From NCBI GenBank assembly GCA_014584705.1, contig JACTMJ010000004.1, positions 1 through 64,000 of the forward strand: DNA of 64,000 bases. The letters run 5' to 3'. A program made the translations under genes and the position numbers. The stretch comes from Acidobacteriota bacterium. GTDB lineage: Bacteria > Acidobacteriota > Terriglobia > Bryobacterales > Bryobacteraceae. The notes beneath the pieces are model-generated. The model was not told where the DNA came from and did not search any database. It saw only the letters and a list, made by a program, of their open reading frames with translations. Positions 52,964 through 61,922 of the stretch are shown here, piece after piece (position 1 is the stretch's first letter; each line of letters opens with the position of its first letter).

Positions 52964-53695
52964 CTAGTAGTGCCCCGGCGCACTTGGCTTTGGATGTTCT
53001 CCTTCGCTGGCTGCCATGCCCAGACGGTGCTTGGCGTCTTCGAGGATCGCAACGGTTTGCGTGGCCCCGCAGCGCGTCACACCCAGTTCGCGCACTTCGA
53101 GCACCCGGTCCAGCGTGCGGATTCCTCCCGCCGCCTTCACCTGCACTCTGGCCGGCGAGTGTTGCCGCATCAGGATGAGATCCGCGTTCGTCGCGCCGTC
53201 GCTGCCATAGCCGGTAGAGGTCTTCACCCAATCCACACCGAGTTCTCCGCAGATCTCGCAGAGGGCCACCTTGTGATGCTCTTTGAGATAGCAGTTCTCG
53301 AAAATTACCTTCAGTTTGGCGCCCCGCGCGTGAACGGCGTGCAAGACGTGATGAATATCATGGCGCACATAGGCCCAATCCCCGCTCAGAGCCTTGCTGA
53401 TGTTGATCACCATATCGAGCTCTTCGGCGCCATCGTCGATTGCGGCCAAGGCCTCCGCCAGCTTGATTCCGGTAGTGTGGCCACCGTGCGGAAATCCGAT
53501 GGTAGTGCTTGGTTTGACGCCGCTACCCGCAAGGATCTCCGCGCAGTGTTTCAGCGCGTATGGCATGATGCACACGGTGGCCACCTGATACTCCCGCGCG
53601 ATATGGCATCCTTTCTCCAGATCAGCCCAAGTAAGCGTCGGGTTGAGGAGCGAGTGATCAATCATCTTCGCAATGCCGTCGTAAGTGAAGTCCAC
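52964..53695 (-). CDS. deoC: Deoxyribose-phosphate aldolase
   Basis: It cleaves 2-deoxyribose-5-phosphate to glyceraldehyde-3-phosphate and acetaldehyde. The 243-residue protein has IDHSLLNPTLTW (start), the Schiff-base Lys in VKTSTGYG, and EELDMVINI with the acid Asp. The GTG at 53695 is preferred, with AAAGGA 8 bases upstream, but an ATG at 53716 would add seven residues. It follows the isomerase-like gene by 6-27 bases, so both belong to one transcript. Confidence 0.94.
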   Translation of the reverse strand: MDFTYDGIAKMIDHSLLNPTLTWADLEKGCHIAREYQVATVCIMPYALKHCAEILAGSGVKPSTTIGFPHGGHTTGIKLAEALAAIDDGAEELDMVINISKALSGDWAYVRHDIHHVLHAVHARGAKLKVIFENCYLKEHHKVALCEICGELGVDWVKTSTGYGSDGATNADLILMRQHSPARVQVKAAGGIRTLDRVLEVRELGVTRCGATQTVAILEDAKHRLGMAASEGEHPKPSAPGHY

Positions 53696-53722
53696 GGGAG
53701 ATCCTTTCCGTTGCATCCGTGT

Positions 53723-54640
53723 TTATGGGACGAACTGCTTGAGGTAATTGTGGCTTTGCCGAAGTGAATTCTTGCGGTTCTCGAGGGAGCCCTCAAAGGC
53801 GCGGTCTTCCACCTCCACGCAAACCGCTCCCTCGTAGCCGGTTTCGGTCAGGGTGGAGAAGAATCGGCCCCAATTCACATCGCCCATTCCGGGCAGTTTC
53901 GGCGTATGGTATTGCGACGGGAACGCGAGAATGCCCACCTCGTCCAGCCTCTCGCGGTCTACGCGCACATCCTTGGCGTGAACATGGTAAATGCGGGGGG
54001 CAAACTCACGCATCGCTTTCGTATAGTCCATCTGCTGAAAGATGAAATGAGAGGGATCAAAGTTCAGGCCGAAATTCTCGCTCGGAATATCGTTGAACAT
54101 CCGCCTCCAGATGGCCGGAGAGTAAGCGAGGTTCTTCCCGCCCGGCCACTCATCGCGTGTAAAGCTCATCGGGCAATTTTCAATGCCGATCTTGATGCCG
54201 TGGTCGTCGGCGTAGGCGATCAGAGGCCGCCAGACTTCGAGGAATCTCGGCCAGTTCTCATCCACGCTCTTCACCGGATCCCGCCCGATGAAGCTGTTTA
54301 CCACCGGCACGCCCAACAACTTCGCGGCCTCGATGAGCTTTCGCAAGTGGTCGATATAGACCTGCGCCTCCTTGTGATCCGCCACCAGAGGATTCGGGTA
54401 GTAGCCAAGGCCGCTAATGGAAATCCCCGCCGCGCCCACGGTGTCCCGCACGCGCTTCACATCGTCTTTCGTGAAATCGACGACGTCGATATGCGTCACG
54501 CCCGCGTAGCGCCGTTCCGCCTTGCCCGGCGGCCAGCACATCACTTCGAGCGCCGCGTATCCGCACTCCTTGGCGAATGCAGCCACCTCCGCGAGGGAGA
54601 GGTCGGGCAAAATCGCAGTTACAAATCCAAGATGAAGCAC
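53723..54640 (-). CDS. Sugar phosphate isomerase/epimerase-like TIM-barrel protein
   Basis: The 305-residue protein uses a GTG start (54640) with GGAGG five bases upstream; the reading frame continues much farther upstream but has no other ribosome site and no homology. The xylose-isomerase-like barrel shows [24 protein letters not shown] (metal-ligand Glu), [13 protein letters not shown] (Asp/His) and VHAKDVRVD, and [10 protein letters not shown] holds the last Glu. These are the metal ligands of the IolE/AP2Ec superfamily. It has no leader, unlike the homologue at 33692, and is upstream of deoC. Confidence 0.88.
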   Translation of the reverse strand: MLHLGFVTAILPDLSLAEVAAFAKECGYAALEVMCWPPGKAERRYAGVTHIDVVDFTKDDVKRVRDTVGAAGISISGLGYYPNPLVADHKEAQVYIDHLRKLIEAAKLLGVPVVNSFIGRDPVKSVDENWPRFLEVWRPLIAYADDHGIKIGIENCPMSFTRDEWPGGKNLAYSPAIWRRMFNDIPSENFGLNFDPSHFIFQQMDYTKAMREFAPRIYHVHAKDVRVDRERLDEVGILAFPSQYHTPKLPGMGDVNWGRFFSTLTETGYEGAVCVEVEDRAFEGSLENRKNSLRQSHNYLKQFVP

Positions 54641-54786
54641 GGAACCTCCAATGAGAGCTAATCGCTCACCATCGTACTTCAGCAGGGCGGGGAAGGGATA
54701 GCGGGCGAATGCCATCCGTCGCAACCCGCTCCATGTCTGTCGCCCACCCCGGCGTTCCGGTCCGGCGCGCGTGTTAGCCTTATCGT

Positions 54787-55977
54787 TTGTCGGCCCCATC
54801 ACTTGCGCGCAGACTGGCATTTGACGTCCTCCTGCTGGTGGAACGCGGGGGCTATGCGGCCGATCTGCTCTACCGCAGGGCGGGGAAGTTGATCCCTTCC
54901 GATGCCGCTCTGGCGCAGGAACTCGTGTTCGGAGTGCTGCGCCGCCGGGCGCAACTCGACTTTCTGCTGCTCCCGCACGTCGCGAAGCCGCTTGCGAAAC
55001 TTGATATCGAGATCCTGACCGCATTGCGAATGGGTGTTTACCAGTTGCAGTTTCTGGAGCGGGTACCCCCGCACGCGGCCGTATCGGAAAGCGTCTCCCT
55101 GGCTCGGGCGGCCCGAAAGTCCTCCGCGGCGGGCATGGTGAATGCCGTATTAAGAAAGACGATCGCCACCGGGCCACTCCCCGCATGGCCGGACCGAGCG
55201 ACAGCCCTCTCCATGCCCGAATGGATTCTGCGCCGCTGGGAACAGGCGTTCGGCGCTGAACGGGCCGCCGGGCTTGCCGAGGCGTTCCTTCAAAAGCCCG
55301 ACGTATACACCCGCCTGCCCAAGGGCAGAGCGGTTTCCGATTATCCGGATCTGGAACTCGCGGAAACGGACGTGCCGGGCTGCCGAACGGTGCTCAAGGG
55401 GAACCCGCGCGCGGCCGGGCTGCTCCAGAGCGACATTGGTTCCCAATGGGTGGGCACGCTGCTCGGTGCGCGCCCCGGGGACGAGGTGCTCGACCTGTGC
55501 GCCGCGCCCGGCAACAAGACGGCGGTGGTGGCGGAGACGGGGCGGATCGCCGCCGCATGCGACGCCAACTTTCAGCGGCTGCTCGCGATGCCGGACAAAG
55601 TCTTTCCCCGCGTGCAGTTGGATGCTACCCGGCCGCTCCCATTTCGCCGCACGTTCTCCCGCATCCTGCTCGACGCTCCCTGTTCCGGCACCGGCACTCT
55701 CGGACGTAACCCGGAGATTCGCTGGCGCATCACTCCCGAGAAGCTGCGGGAATTCCCACCGATCCAGCGGGCGATGCTGCGGAATGCGCTTGAACTTCTG
55801 GCCCCGGAGGGCGTACTTGTTTACTCCACCTGTTCCTTGGAAATCGAAGAAAATGAGAACATTGTGGACGTTGTGTGTCATGATTATGAGGTCGAGATGG
55901 CTCGGCGCATGCCAGGGGTGTCTCCCGGTGACGGTTTTTTTGCCGCGGTGATCCGGAAGACTTCCGGACCCCGGTAA
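54787..55977 (+). CDS. rsmB: 16S rRNA (cytosine-967-C5)-methyltransferase
   Basis: The 396-residue protein joins an N-terminal NusB-like RNA-binding domain (about 1-130, including [14 protein letters not shown]) to a Rossmann SAM domain (about 215-390; [12 protein letters not shown]). C299 in DAPCSGTG and C349 in YSTCSLE are the conserved m5C-methyltransferase cysteines. The start is a TTG at 54787. It heads a rightward cluster with rpe, bamD, a response regulator and yajQ. Confidence 0.94.
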   Translation: MSAPSLARRLAFDVLLLVERGGYAADLLYRRAGKLIPSDAALAQELVFGVLRRRAQLDFLLLPHVAKPLAKLDIEILTALRMGVYQLQFLERVPPHAAVSESVSLARAARKSSAAGMVNAVLRKTIATGPLPAWPDRATALSMPEWILRRWEQAFGAERAAGLAEAFLQKPDVYTRLPKGRAVSDYPDLELAETDVPGCRTVLKGNPRAAGLLQSDIGSQWVGTLLGARPGDEVLDLCAAPGNKTAVVAETGRIAAACDANFQRLLAMPDKVFPRVQLDATRPLPFRRTFSRILLDAPCSGTGTLGRNPEIRWRITPEKLREFPPIQRAMLRNALELLAPEGVLVYSTCSLEIEENENIVDVVCHDYEVEMARRMPGVSPGDGFFAAVIRKTSGPR

Positions 55978-56055
55978 GAATCGGGGCCCTGATGGATCCA
56001 TGCACTCTTGGATTGGTGCCTGAGTCCGGCGGCATGCTGGTAGAGGAACGTTGCA

Positions 56056-56730
56056 ATGGCTCTGGTGTTACCCTCAATCCTCTCGGCTGACTTCGCGAGG
56101 CTGGGTGAGGAAATCGGACGGATGGAATCGAACGGAGCCAAAATGCTCCATCTCGACGTCATGGACGGCCATTTTGTCCCCAATCTTACGATCGGCCCGC
56201 CGGTGGTGGCTTCCATCCGCAAGGCGACACGGCTCACGCTGGATGTGCACCTCATGATTACCAACCCGGACGACCACATTCTGGCGTTCCTAGAAGCCGG
56301 GGCTGACCAGATCTCCGTACACCAGGAAGTGACACCGCATCTGGACCGCACCGTGCGGGCAATTCAAAGCGAGGGCGCGCGCGCGGGAGTGGTGATTAAC
56401 CCCGCGACGCCGGTTTCGCTACTGGAAGAAATTGTAGAAATCGCGGACTACGTGCTGGTAATGAGTGTAAATCCTGGGTTCGGTGGCCAGCGCTTTATTC
56501 CACGCAGCCTTGAGAAGATTCGTATGCTAAGGGAATGGCGTCAGGCGCGAGGGCTTGGCTTCCAGATTGAAGTGGATGGCGGAGTTTCCACCTCCAATGT
56601 CGGAGCGCTTGTGAACGCGGGCTGCGACTGGCTGGTGGCGGGTTCCGCGATTTTTCATGCCGCGGACCCCGGGGCGGCCTTTGCCACCATGCAGCGCGAG
56701 GCGGAGGCGGCCTCGCTCACGCGCGTTTAG
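56056..56730 (+). CDS. rpe: Ribulose-phosphate 3-epimerase
   Basis: It interconverts ribulose-5-phosphate and xylulose-5-phosphate. The 224-residue TIM barrel has LPSILSADFARLGEE, HLDVMDGHFVPNLTIGP (metal-site His/Asp), DVHLMI and MSVNPGFGGQRF, and the phosphate loop VDGGVSTSN. An AGAGGAA site precedes the ATG. The gene follows rsmB by 78 bases. Confidence 0.97.
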   Translation: MALVLPSILSADFARLGEEIGRMESNGAKMLHLDVMDGHFVPNLTIGPPVVASIRKATRLTLDVHLMITNPDDHILAFLEAGADQISVHQEVTPHLDRTVRAIQSEGARAGVVINPATPVSLLEEIVEIADYVLVMSVNPGFGGQRFIPRSLEKIRMLREWRQARGLGFQIEVDGGVSTSNVGALVNAGCDWLVAGSAIFHAADPGAAFATMQREAEAASLTRV

Positions 56731-56834
56731 GGGCAGGAAGTCCCCGAGAGTAAAGCGGGCCGTTGGCGGCCCATGCTGCTTCGTATGGATATTGACGAGA
56801 GAGCAGGAAGAAAGACGATAGGGTAAGAACACGC

Positions 56835-58085
56835 ATGGTTCCGATGAAAGTGGTTCGAATGAAGGATATTCTCCCGAATTGGAGGGGAGATGCCCCGGTT
56901 GCCCGGCGGCTCCGCCCCGGCGCGCTTGTGGTGCTCTGCCTTGCCGTTGTGGCTCTGGTGGCCACGGGTTGCGGCCGCAAGAAGTACGACAACCCCATTA
57001 CGAAAGATACGCTTCAGCCCGATAAGGTACTCTTTGACAAAGCGATCGCCGACATGGAGAAAGGCCGCTACGAAGTCGCCCGTATCACGCTAAACACGCT
57101 CATCAATACGTACGATTCCAGTGAATACCTCGCCAAGGCGAAGCTGGCGATCGCCGATTCCTGGTTCCGGGAAGGGACTACCGCCGCATTGGCTCAGGCG
57201 GAAGTGGAGTATAAGGATTTCATTCTCTTCTACCCCACAATGGAAGAATCCGCCGAAGCGCAGGAAAAGGTCTGCATGATCCATTACAACCAGATGGAAA
57301 AGCCGGACCGCGATACCGTCCACGCTTACCGCGCGGAGATGGAGTGCCGCGAAGTGCTCACCCGCTTCCCGAACAGCAGCTTTGCGCCGCGCGCGGAGCA
57401 GTTGCTGCGCAACATCCAGGAAGTGCAGGCGCAGCACGAATATAACGTTGCGGATACCTATACGCGGAAGGGCAACTTCAACGCAGCCGCGAACCGCCTG
57501 CAGGGTCTTACCGATCACTTCCCGCTCTTCAGCGCCGCCGACGATGCACTCTGGCAGCTTGCGGATTCCTACAGCAAGATGGGGGACCGCTTCGAGGAGC
57601 GTACCGCCGCCGCGCTCAGCCGCATTGTCAAGGATTACCCGCTCAGCGAATGGGTGGACCCGGCGAAACAGCGGCTGACCGCAATGAATCGTCCAATTCC
57701 GGAAGCGGACCCTACCGCGCTCGCCCGGATGAAGTATGAACAGGAAAACTCCTGGACGCCCGGAACGTGGGATAAGATGTGGGGAATCTTCAAGGGCAGC
57801 CCGGAAGTGCGCATGGCCGCGAAGAGCGGTACACCGGCCGCGAATGTGTTTCAGGCGACGATCCCCTTGAGCGTTCCCTCGGCCGCCGGAGCCGGCGGTT
57901 CCGGAACGCCTGGAACTCCCCCCGCCGGCGGCGTTTCCGCCGACGTTACCGTATCGACGGTGGGGGATTCGAGCGCGCTCGATACGCAGCCGGACGCCCG
58001 CTTGAGCCGCCAGAACCAGGAACAACCGCAACAGCCGCAGCCGGCCAAGCCGGCGGCACCGCAGCCCCCGCGGCAGGAGGAGTAA
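56835..58085 (+). CDS. bamD: Outer membrane assembly lipoprotein BamD-like
   Basis: The 416-residue lipoprotein has a signal peptide with lipobox LVATGC (about 41-46) and TPR-type helical repeats (about 65-280), matching BamD. BamD bridges BamA and the other lipoproteins in outer-membrane protein folding. The last about 100 residues are Pro/Ala/Gln-rich and disordered (QQPQPAKPAAPQPPRQ), beyond the usual BamD length of about 245. The first ATG at 56835 is used, with AGGG upstream; ATGs at 56844 and 56859 are alternatives. Nothing else of the BAM complex is nearby. Confidence 0.88.
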   Translation: MVPMKVVRMKDILPNWRGDAPVARRLRPGALVVLCLAVVALVATGCGRKKYDNPITKDTLQPDKVLFDKAIADMEKGRYEVARITLNTLINTYDSSEYLAKAKLAIADSWFREGTTAALAQAEVEYKDFILFYPTMEESAEAQEKVCMIHYNQMEKPDRDTVHAYRAEMECREVLTRFPNSSFAPRAEQLLRNIQEVQAQHEYNVADTYTRKGNFNAAANRLQGLTDHFPLFSAADDALWQLADSYSKMGDRFEERTAAALSRIVKDYPLSEWVDPAKQRLTAMNRPIPEADPTALARMKYEQENSWTPGTWDKMWGIFKGSPEVRMAAKSGTPAANVFQATIPLSVPSAAGAGGSGTPGTPPAGGVSADVTVSTVGDSSALDTQPDARLSRQNQEQPQQPQPAKPAAPQPPRQEE

Positions 58086-58092
58086 AGCCCCT

Positions 58093-59697
58093 GTGACGAC
58101 CTCCGGACGAGTGCTATTAGCCGACGACAGCCCTCACGCCCAGCGGATGGGCGAACGGATCTTGCGTGAAGAAGGCTTTGAGGTGGTGACCGTTACCGAC
58201 GGGGAAACTGCCATCATCCGTCTAAAAGATGTCGACCCCGATGTCGTCATTGTCGATGCTTTTCTGCCGCAGGTCTCCGGCTACGATCTCTGCGGCTATA
58301 TCAAGAAACAACCACAGCATTCCCATGTTAAAGTGTTACTCACTTCCACCGCTCTGGAGAGGGTGGATGAGGACCAGGCATACAAGGCGGGTGCGGATGG
58401 CCAGCTTAAGAAACCTTTTGAGGCATCGGTGATGCTTAAATCTCTCAAAGACCTGATTGGCGGTTCCGACAAGAAAAAACGGACTGGCACGACCTCACTT
58501 TCCCTCTCCTACAACGACGAGCCGTCCGCGGCCCAGCCGGATAGCCCGGCGGCCGATTCCGACGCTGACGAATCACCCGGCGAGAAGCCGGTTTCCGCGT
58601 TGCAAGCCTGGCTCCAGCAGCACGATTCCGGCAGTTACGCGGGCTATCAGGCTGAGGAGCCACCGGAAGCCGAGGAACTGCCCGAAGCGGCTCCAGTGGC
58701 CGCCGCGGTGATTGAGGAGTTGGCGGAAGAAGCCGATGGCATCAGCAACCCGCAATTGCTCCGCAAACCCGAAGAGGAGCCGGAAGATCTGAGTCTGCGG
58801 AATAACCCGGTGGCGCGCCTGCGGAATGCGCCGCCGCCATCATCGCCGAGTTCTCGTCTTACGGTCCCCTCCGCTGAACCGCTCTCCGCCTCGCCGAAAC
58901 CGGAAGTACGCAGTTTTCGAGCGCAACCGCTAGCTGTGCCGTCAGAACAAGCGGAAGCGGCCAGCGCCTCCACCGAGCCGGCGCGTCCGCCACGCAAGAG
59001 CCTGTTGGAGCAGTTGGAAGAATTTGAGAAAGCAGCGGCGGAAGGGGGACCGGAATTCGCGGCTACGGCTACATTCGCAAAGGCCGAGCCTATCGCGGCC
59101 CCCGCCCCGGATGCACCGTCTGGTGATGCCCCCTCGCCTGAATCGCCAGCGCTCCCGGAGCCCGCCCAGTCAGTTACCGAAGAGAAGGCGGCAAGTGCCG
59201 TCACGGCGCGGACCGACGGGGCAGTCACCGAACCATTGGAAGATTCCGAAGAAGATTTGGACGAGGACCGCGAAGAGGTTCTGCTGATTCGCTCCCGTAC
59301 GGGGCGCTCCAGCCGCCCGTCGCTCCTTGAAGCCATCGGAGCCTCCAGCGATGAAGGCTATGAAGAGGACGCGCTCGAAGCCTCCCACGTGGAGCCGCGA
59401 GAGGAAGTGCGTGCCGAACCGCCATTGGCGGATCCGATTTCGGTGGACGCCGCGGAGGAAGTGGTAGTTGCCGCCACCGCCTCCACCGCTACCACCGCCA
59501 CCAGTGCCGCCAGTGCAGCGGTGACCGTGTCTTTGAATGATGCGGGGGTTCGGCTCGATGAAGAAGAGGTACGGGCCGTGGTCGAGATTGCGGTCTCCGC
59601 GGCGATGCCCGCGATCGTTGAAGAAGTGTCCCGCTGCGTACTGCTGGCCTTGGAATCCCGCTACGCGGAAAAGGTGTCCGTCGACGAGGACCGCTAG
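58093..59697 (+). CDS. Response regulator receiver protein with long acidic disordered tail
   Basis: The 534-residue protein has an N-terminal receiver domain (about 1-122) with D11/D12, phospho-acceptor D55 in VIVDAFLPQVSGYDL and K106 in QLKKPF. After it comes a region of about 350 residues rich in Glu, Pro, Ala and Ser, predicted disordered, and a C-terminal amphipathic helix near 485-525 (EEEVRAVVEIAVSAAMPAIVEE). No DNA-binding or enzymatic output domain is visible, so it may act through protein contacts. The start is GTG at 58093, eight bases after bamD. Confidence 0.82.
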   Translation: MTTSGRVLLADDSPHAQRMGERILREEGFEVVTVTDGETAIIRLKDVDPDVVIVDAFLPQVSGYDLCGYIKKQPQHSHVKVLLTSTALERVDEDQAYKAGADGQLKKPFEASVMLKSLKDLIGGSDKKKRTGTTSLSLSYNDEPSAAQPDSPAADSDADESPGEKPVSALQAWLQQHDSGSYAGYQAEEPPEAEELPEAAPVAAAVIEELAEEADGISNPQLLRKPEEEPEDLSLRNNPVARLRNAPPPSSPSSRLTVPSAEPLSASPKPEVRSFRAQPLAVPSEQAEAASASTEPARPPRKSLLEQLEEFEKAAAEGGPEFAATATFAKAEPIAAPAPDAPSGDAPSPESPALPEPAQSVTEEKAASAVTARTDGAVTEPLEDSEEDLDEDREEVLLIRSRTGRSSRPSLLEAIGASSDEGYEEDALEASHVEPREEVRAEPPLADPISVDAAEEVVVAATASTATTATSAASAAVTVSLNDAGVRLDEEEVRAVVEIAVSAAMPAIVEEVSRCVLLALESRYAEKVSVDEDR

Positions 59698-59840
59698 TCT
59701 TTGGATTCGTACCGGATGCCATACAGCGTGAGCCAGTTCCCTTTCCGGGACGCTCGCACGCGGCCTCGCGTGTGTTCGAACGCGTGGCTCGACGCTCCGG
59801 CCGATCTACCCGATTTGCATGATGGAGAGGAGGCTGCATC

Positions 59841-60335
59841 GTGGCCGACAACAGCTTTGATATCGTTTCGAAGGTTGAGATTCCCGAGGTAAACAACGCC
59901 ATTCAGCAATCGCTGAAGGAAATCACTACGCGCTTTGACCTGAAGAATTCCCGTTCCTCGATTGAACTGCGCGAAAAAGAGAACATCCTCGTTCTCGCCA
60001 GCGCGGACGAATTTCAGCTCAAGGCCGTAATCGACATCCTGGAATCGAAGCTGGTGAAGCGCCAGGTGCCGCTCAAGAATTTCGAGTATGGCGAAGCGCA
60101 GCCCGCCGCCGGGCAGAGCGTCCGAATGGAAGTGAAGCTGCAACAGGGGCTGGCGACGGAGAAGGCCAAGGAGATCGTTAAGGCGATCAAAGATTCGAAA
60201 ATTAAGGTGACGTCGTCCATTATGGGAGATTACGTGCGCGTCTCCTCCAAGAGCCGGGACCTGCTGCAGGACGTCATTCAACTCGTAAAGAGCAAGGACT
60301 TTGGCATTGCTCTCCAGTTCACGAATTACCGCTAA
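59841..60335 (+). CDS. yajQ: YajQ-family nucleotide-binding protein
   Basis: The 164-residue protein matches YajQ throughout: ADNSFDIVSKVEIPEVNNA, TRFDLKNS, and a C-terminal VRVSSKSRDLLQ and KDFGIALQFTNYR. Xanthomonas and Pseudomonas members bind cyclic di-GMP as effectors; whether this one does is not shown. The GTG start at 59841 has GAGAGGAGG upstream. It is the last gene of the rightward cluster. Confidence 0.95.
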   Translation: MADNSFDIVSKVEIPEVNNAIQQSLKEITTRFDLKNSRSSIELREKENILVLASADEFQLKAVIDILESKLVKRQVPLKNFEYGEAQPAAGQSVRMEVKLQQGLATEKAKEIVKAIKDSKIKVTSSIMGDYVRVSSKSRDLLQDVIQLVKSKDFGIALQFTNYR

Positions 60336-60404
60336 ACGCCAATAGCCCCGCGATCTCAGCCTTGCACGCGATGCGGCCGATACGTGCCAGGCACCGCTTC
60401 CACC

Positions 60405-61826
60405 CTAGAGTGCGGCCAGCCTCGCCAGCGCCCGATCCCGCCCCACGGCGGTGAATACGGCGAACGCGCCCGGTCCCACGGTCTGCCCCGTAAGCGCGGC
60501 GCGGCTGCCATTGATCAGCAGTCCCGCTTTCACCCCGTTCTCTTCGGCCACAGCCCGCAGGGCGGCCTCGATGTGAGCTTCGGAGAAGTCGGCGCTCGCG
60601 CTCAGCCGGTTGCCCAGTTCTTTCAGCAGTTCGCGTGCTTGCGGCTTGTTCAGATTCTCGAGCGCTTCCGGCGTAGTTTCATAACGATCGCTGAAGTAGG
60701 CTTGTCCCTTCTCCGGGAAATCACCAAGCACCTGATAACGGGACCGAATGATATCGACGATCTCGCGGAACCGCGCCTCATCTTCCGGCACGTGCAGCCC
60801 CGCCCGTTCCATCACCTCGCGGACGCGCGGTGTAAGCCGTTCCACCGGCATCGTGCGTAAATGCTGGGTGTTCAGCCACAACGCCTTGGGGTCGATCGGA
60901 TTCTCCTCGCTGAAGTTCACTGTCGCGTTGCTGCGGTTGACACCCTCAAAGGAGAACTTGTCTCGCACTTCGCTGATCTGCATGAATTCCTGATTGTTCT
61001 TTGGATTCCACCCCAGCAGGCATAGGAAATTGATGTATGCTTCCGGCACGAACCCGGCATCCCGGTACGTGGTGACGCTTACCACCGGACCGTGCTTGCG
61101 CTTGGAAAGCTTTGATCCGTCTGGCGCAATCAGCAGCGGCAAGTGCGCGAAGTCCGGCACCGGTCCGCCGAGCGCTTCAAAAATCAGAATGTGCTTGAAG
61201 GTGTTCGAGAGATGGTCCTGCCCCCGGATGATGTGTGAGATCCGAAGGTCGAGGTCGTCCGCGCAGCTTGCCATGTGGTACGTAGGCAATCCGTTGCTGC
61301 GCAGCAGCGCGAAATCCTCGATGTCATCGGCCTTCTTCGCCTGCTTGCGATAGACCAGGTCTTTGAAGCCCACCCAGTGGTTTTGCTCCCTGGGCACGAG
61401 GAACCGCAGCACGAACGGTTCGCCGGCGGCGGCCCTGCGGTCGCTCTCTTCCCGGCTCAGGTTGCGCATCCCGGCATGGAAGAGCCACGGCCCATCCGCC
61501 GGGTCTCGTTCTTCCTCCGCATTCTCCAGCGGAGTGAAGTCGCGGTATGCCATCCCCTTCTCGAAGATTGACCAGGCAGCCTTTCGGTGCAGCTCGATTC
61601 GCTCGGATTGGGCATATTGTTCATCCCAATCCAGCCCCAGCCATTGCAGCCCCTCGAAGATCGATTGCATGGAAGCTTCCGTGTTCCGCTCCACATCCGT
61701 GTCATCGATCCGCAGGATCATCGTTCCATTCTCTTTGCGGGCGTAGAGCCAGTTGAAAATGAACGTGCGGGCGCTGCCAATGTGCAGGAAACCGGTGGGC
61801 GAAGGAGCAAATCGGACTCGAGGCAT
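60405..61826 (-). CDS. gltX: Glutamyl-tRNA synthetase
   Basis: It charges tRNA-Glu (and possibly tRNA-Gln, if the organism uses GatCAB). The 473-residue class I synthetase has the HIGH motif as HIGSA in PTGFLHIGSAR and the KMSKS motif as KLSKR in DGSKLSKRKHG. The ATG at 61826 gives a start at MPRVRFAPSPTG, the conserved N-terminus; the longer frame has no support. It is divergent from recG across 96 bases. Confidence 0.97.
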   Translation of the reverse strand: MPRVRFAPSPTGFLHIGSARTFIFNWLYARKENGTMILRIDDTDVERNTEASMQSIFEGLQWLGLDWDEQYAQSERIELHRKAAWSIFEKGMAYRDFTPLENAEEERDPADGPWLFHAGMRNLSREESDRRAAAGEPFVLRFLVPREQNHWVGFKDLVYRKQAKKADDIEDFALLRSNGLPTYHMASCADDLDLRISHIIRGQDHLSNTFKHILIFEALGGPVPDFAHLPLLIAPDGSKLSKRKHGPVVSVTTYRDAGFVPEAYINFLCLLGWNPKNNQEFMQISEVRDKFSFEGVNRSNATVNFSEENPIDPKALWLNTQHLRTMPVERLTPRVREVMERAGLHVPEDEARFREIVDIIRSRYQVLGDFPEKGQAYFSDRYETTPEALENLNKPQARELLKELGNRLSASADFSEAHIEAALRAVAEENGVKAGLLINGSRAALTGQTVGPGAFAVFTAVGRDRALARLAAL

Positions 61827-61922
61827 AAGCTTCAAGTTTAGCGCAGGGCTGCTGCGTAGCCATCGCACACCCGCTTTCTCCCGGGCCCGGTTGGTACCCG
61901 CGTTACACTGCTTAGTAGTCTC

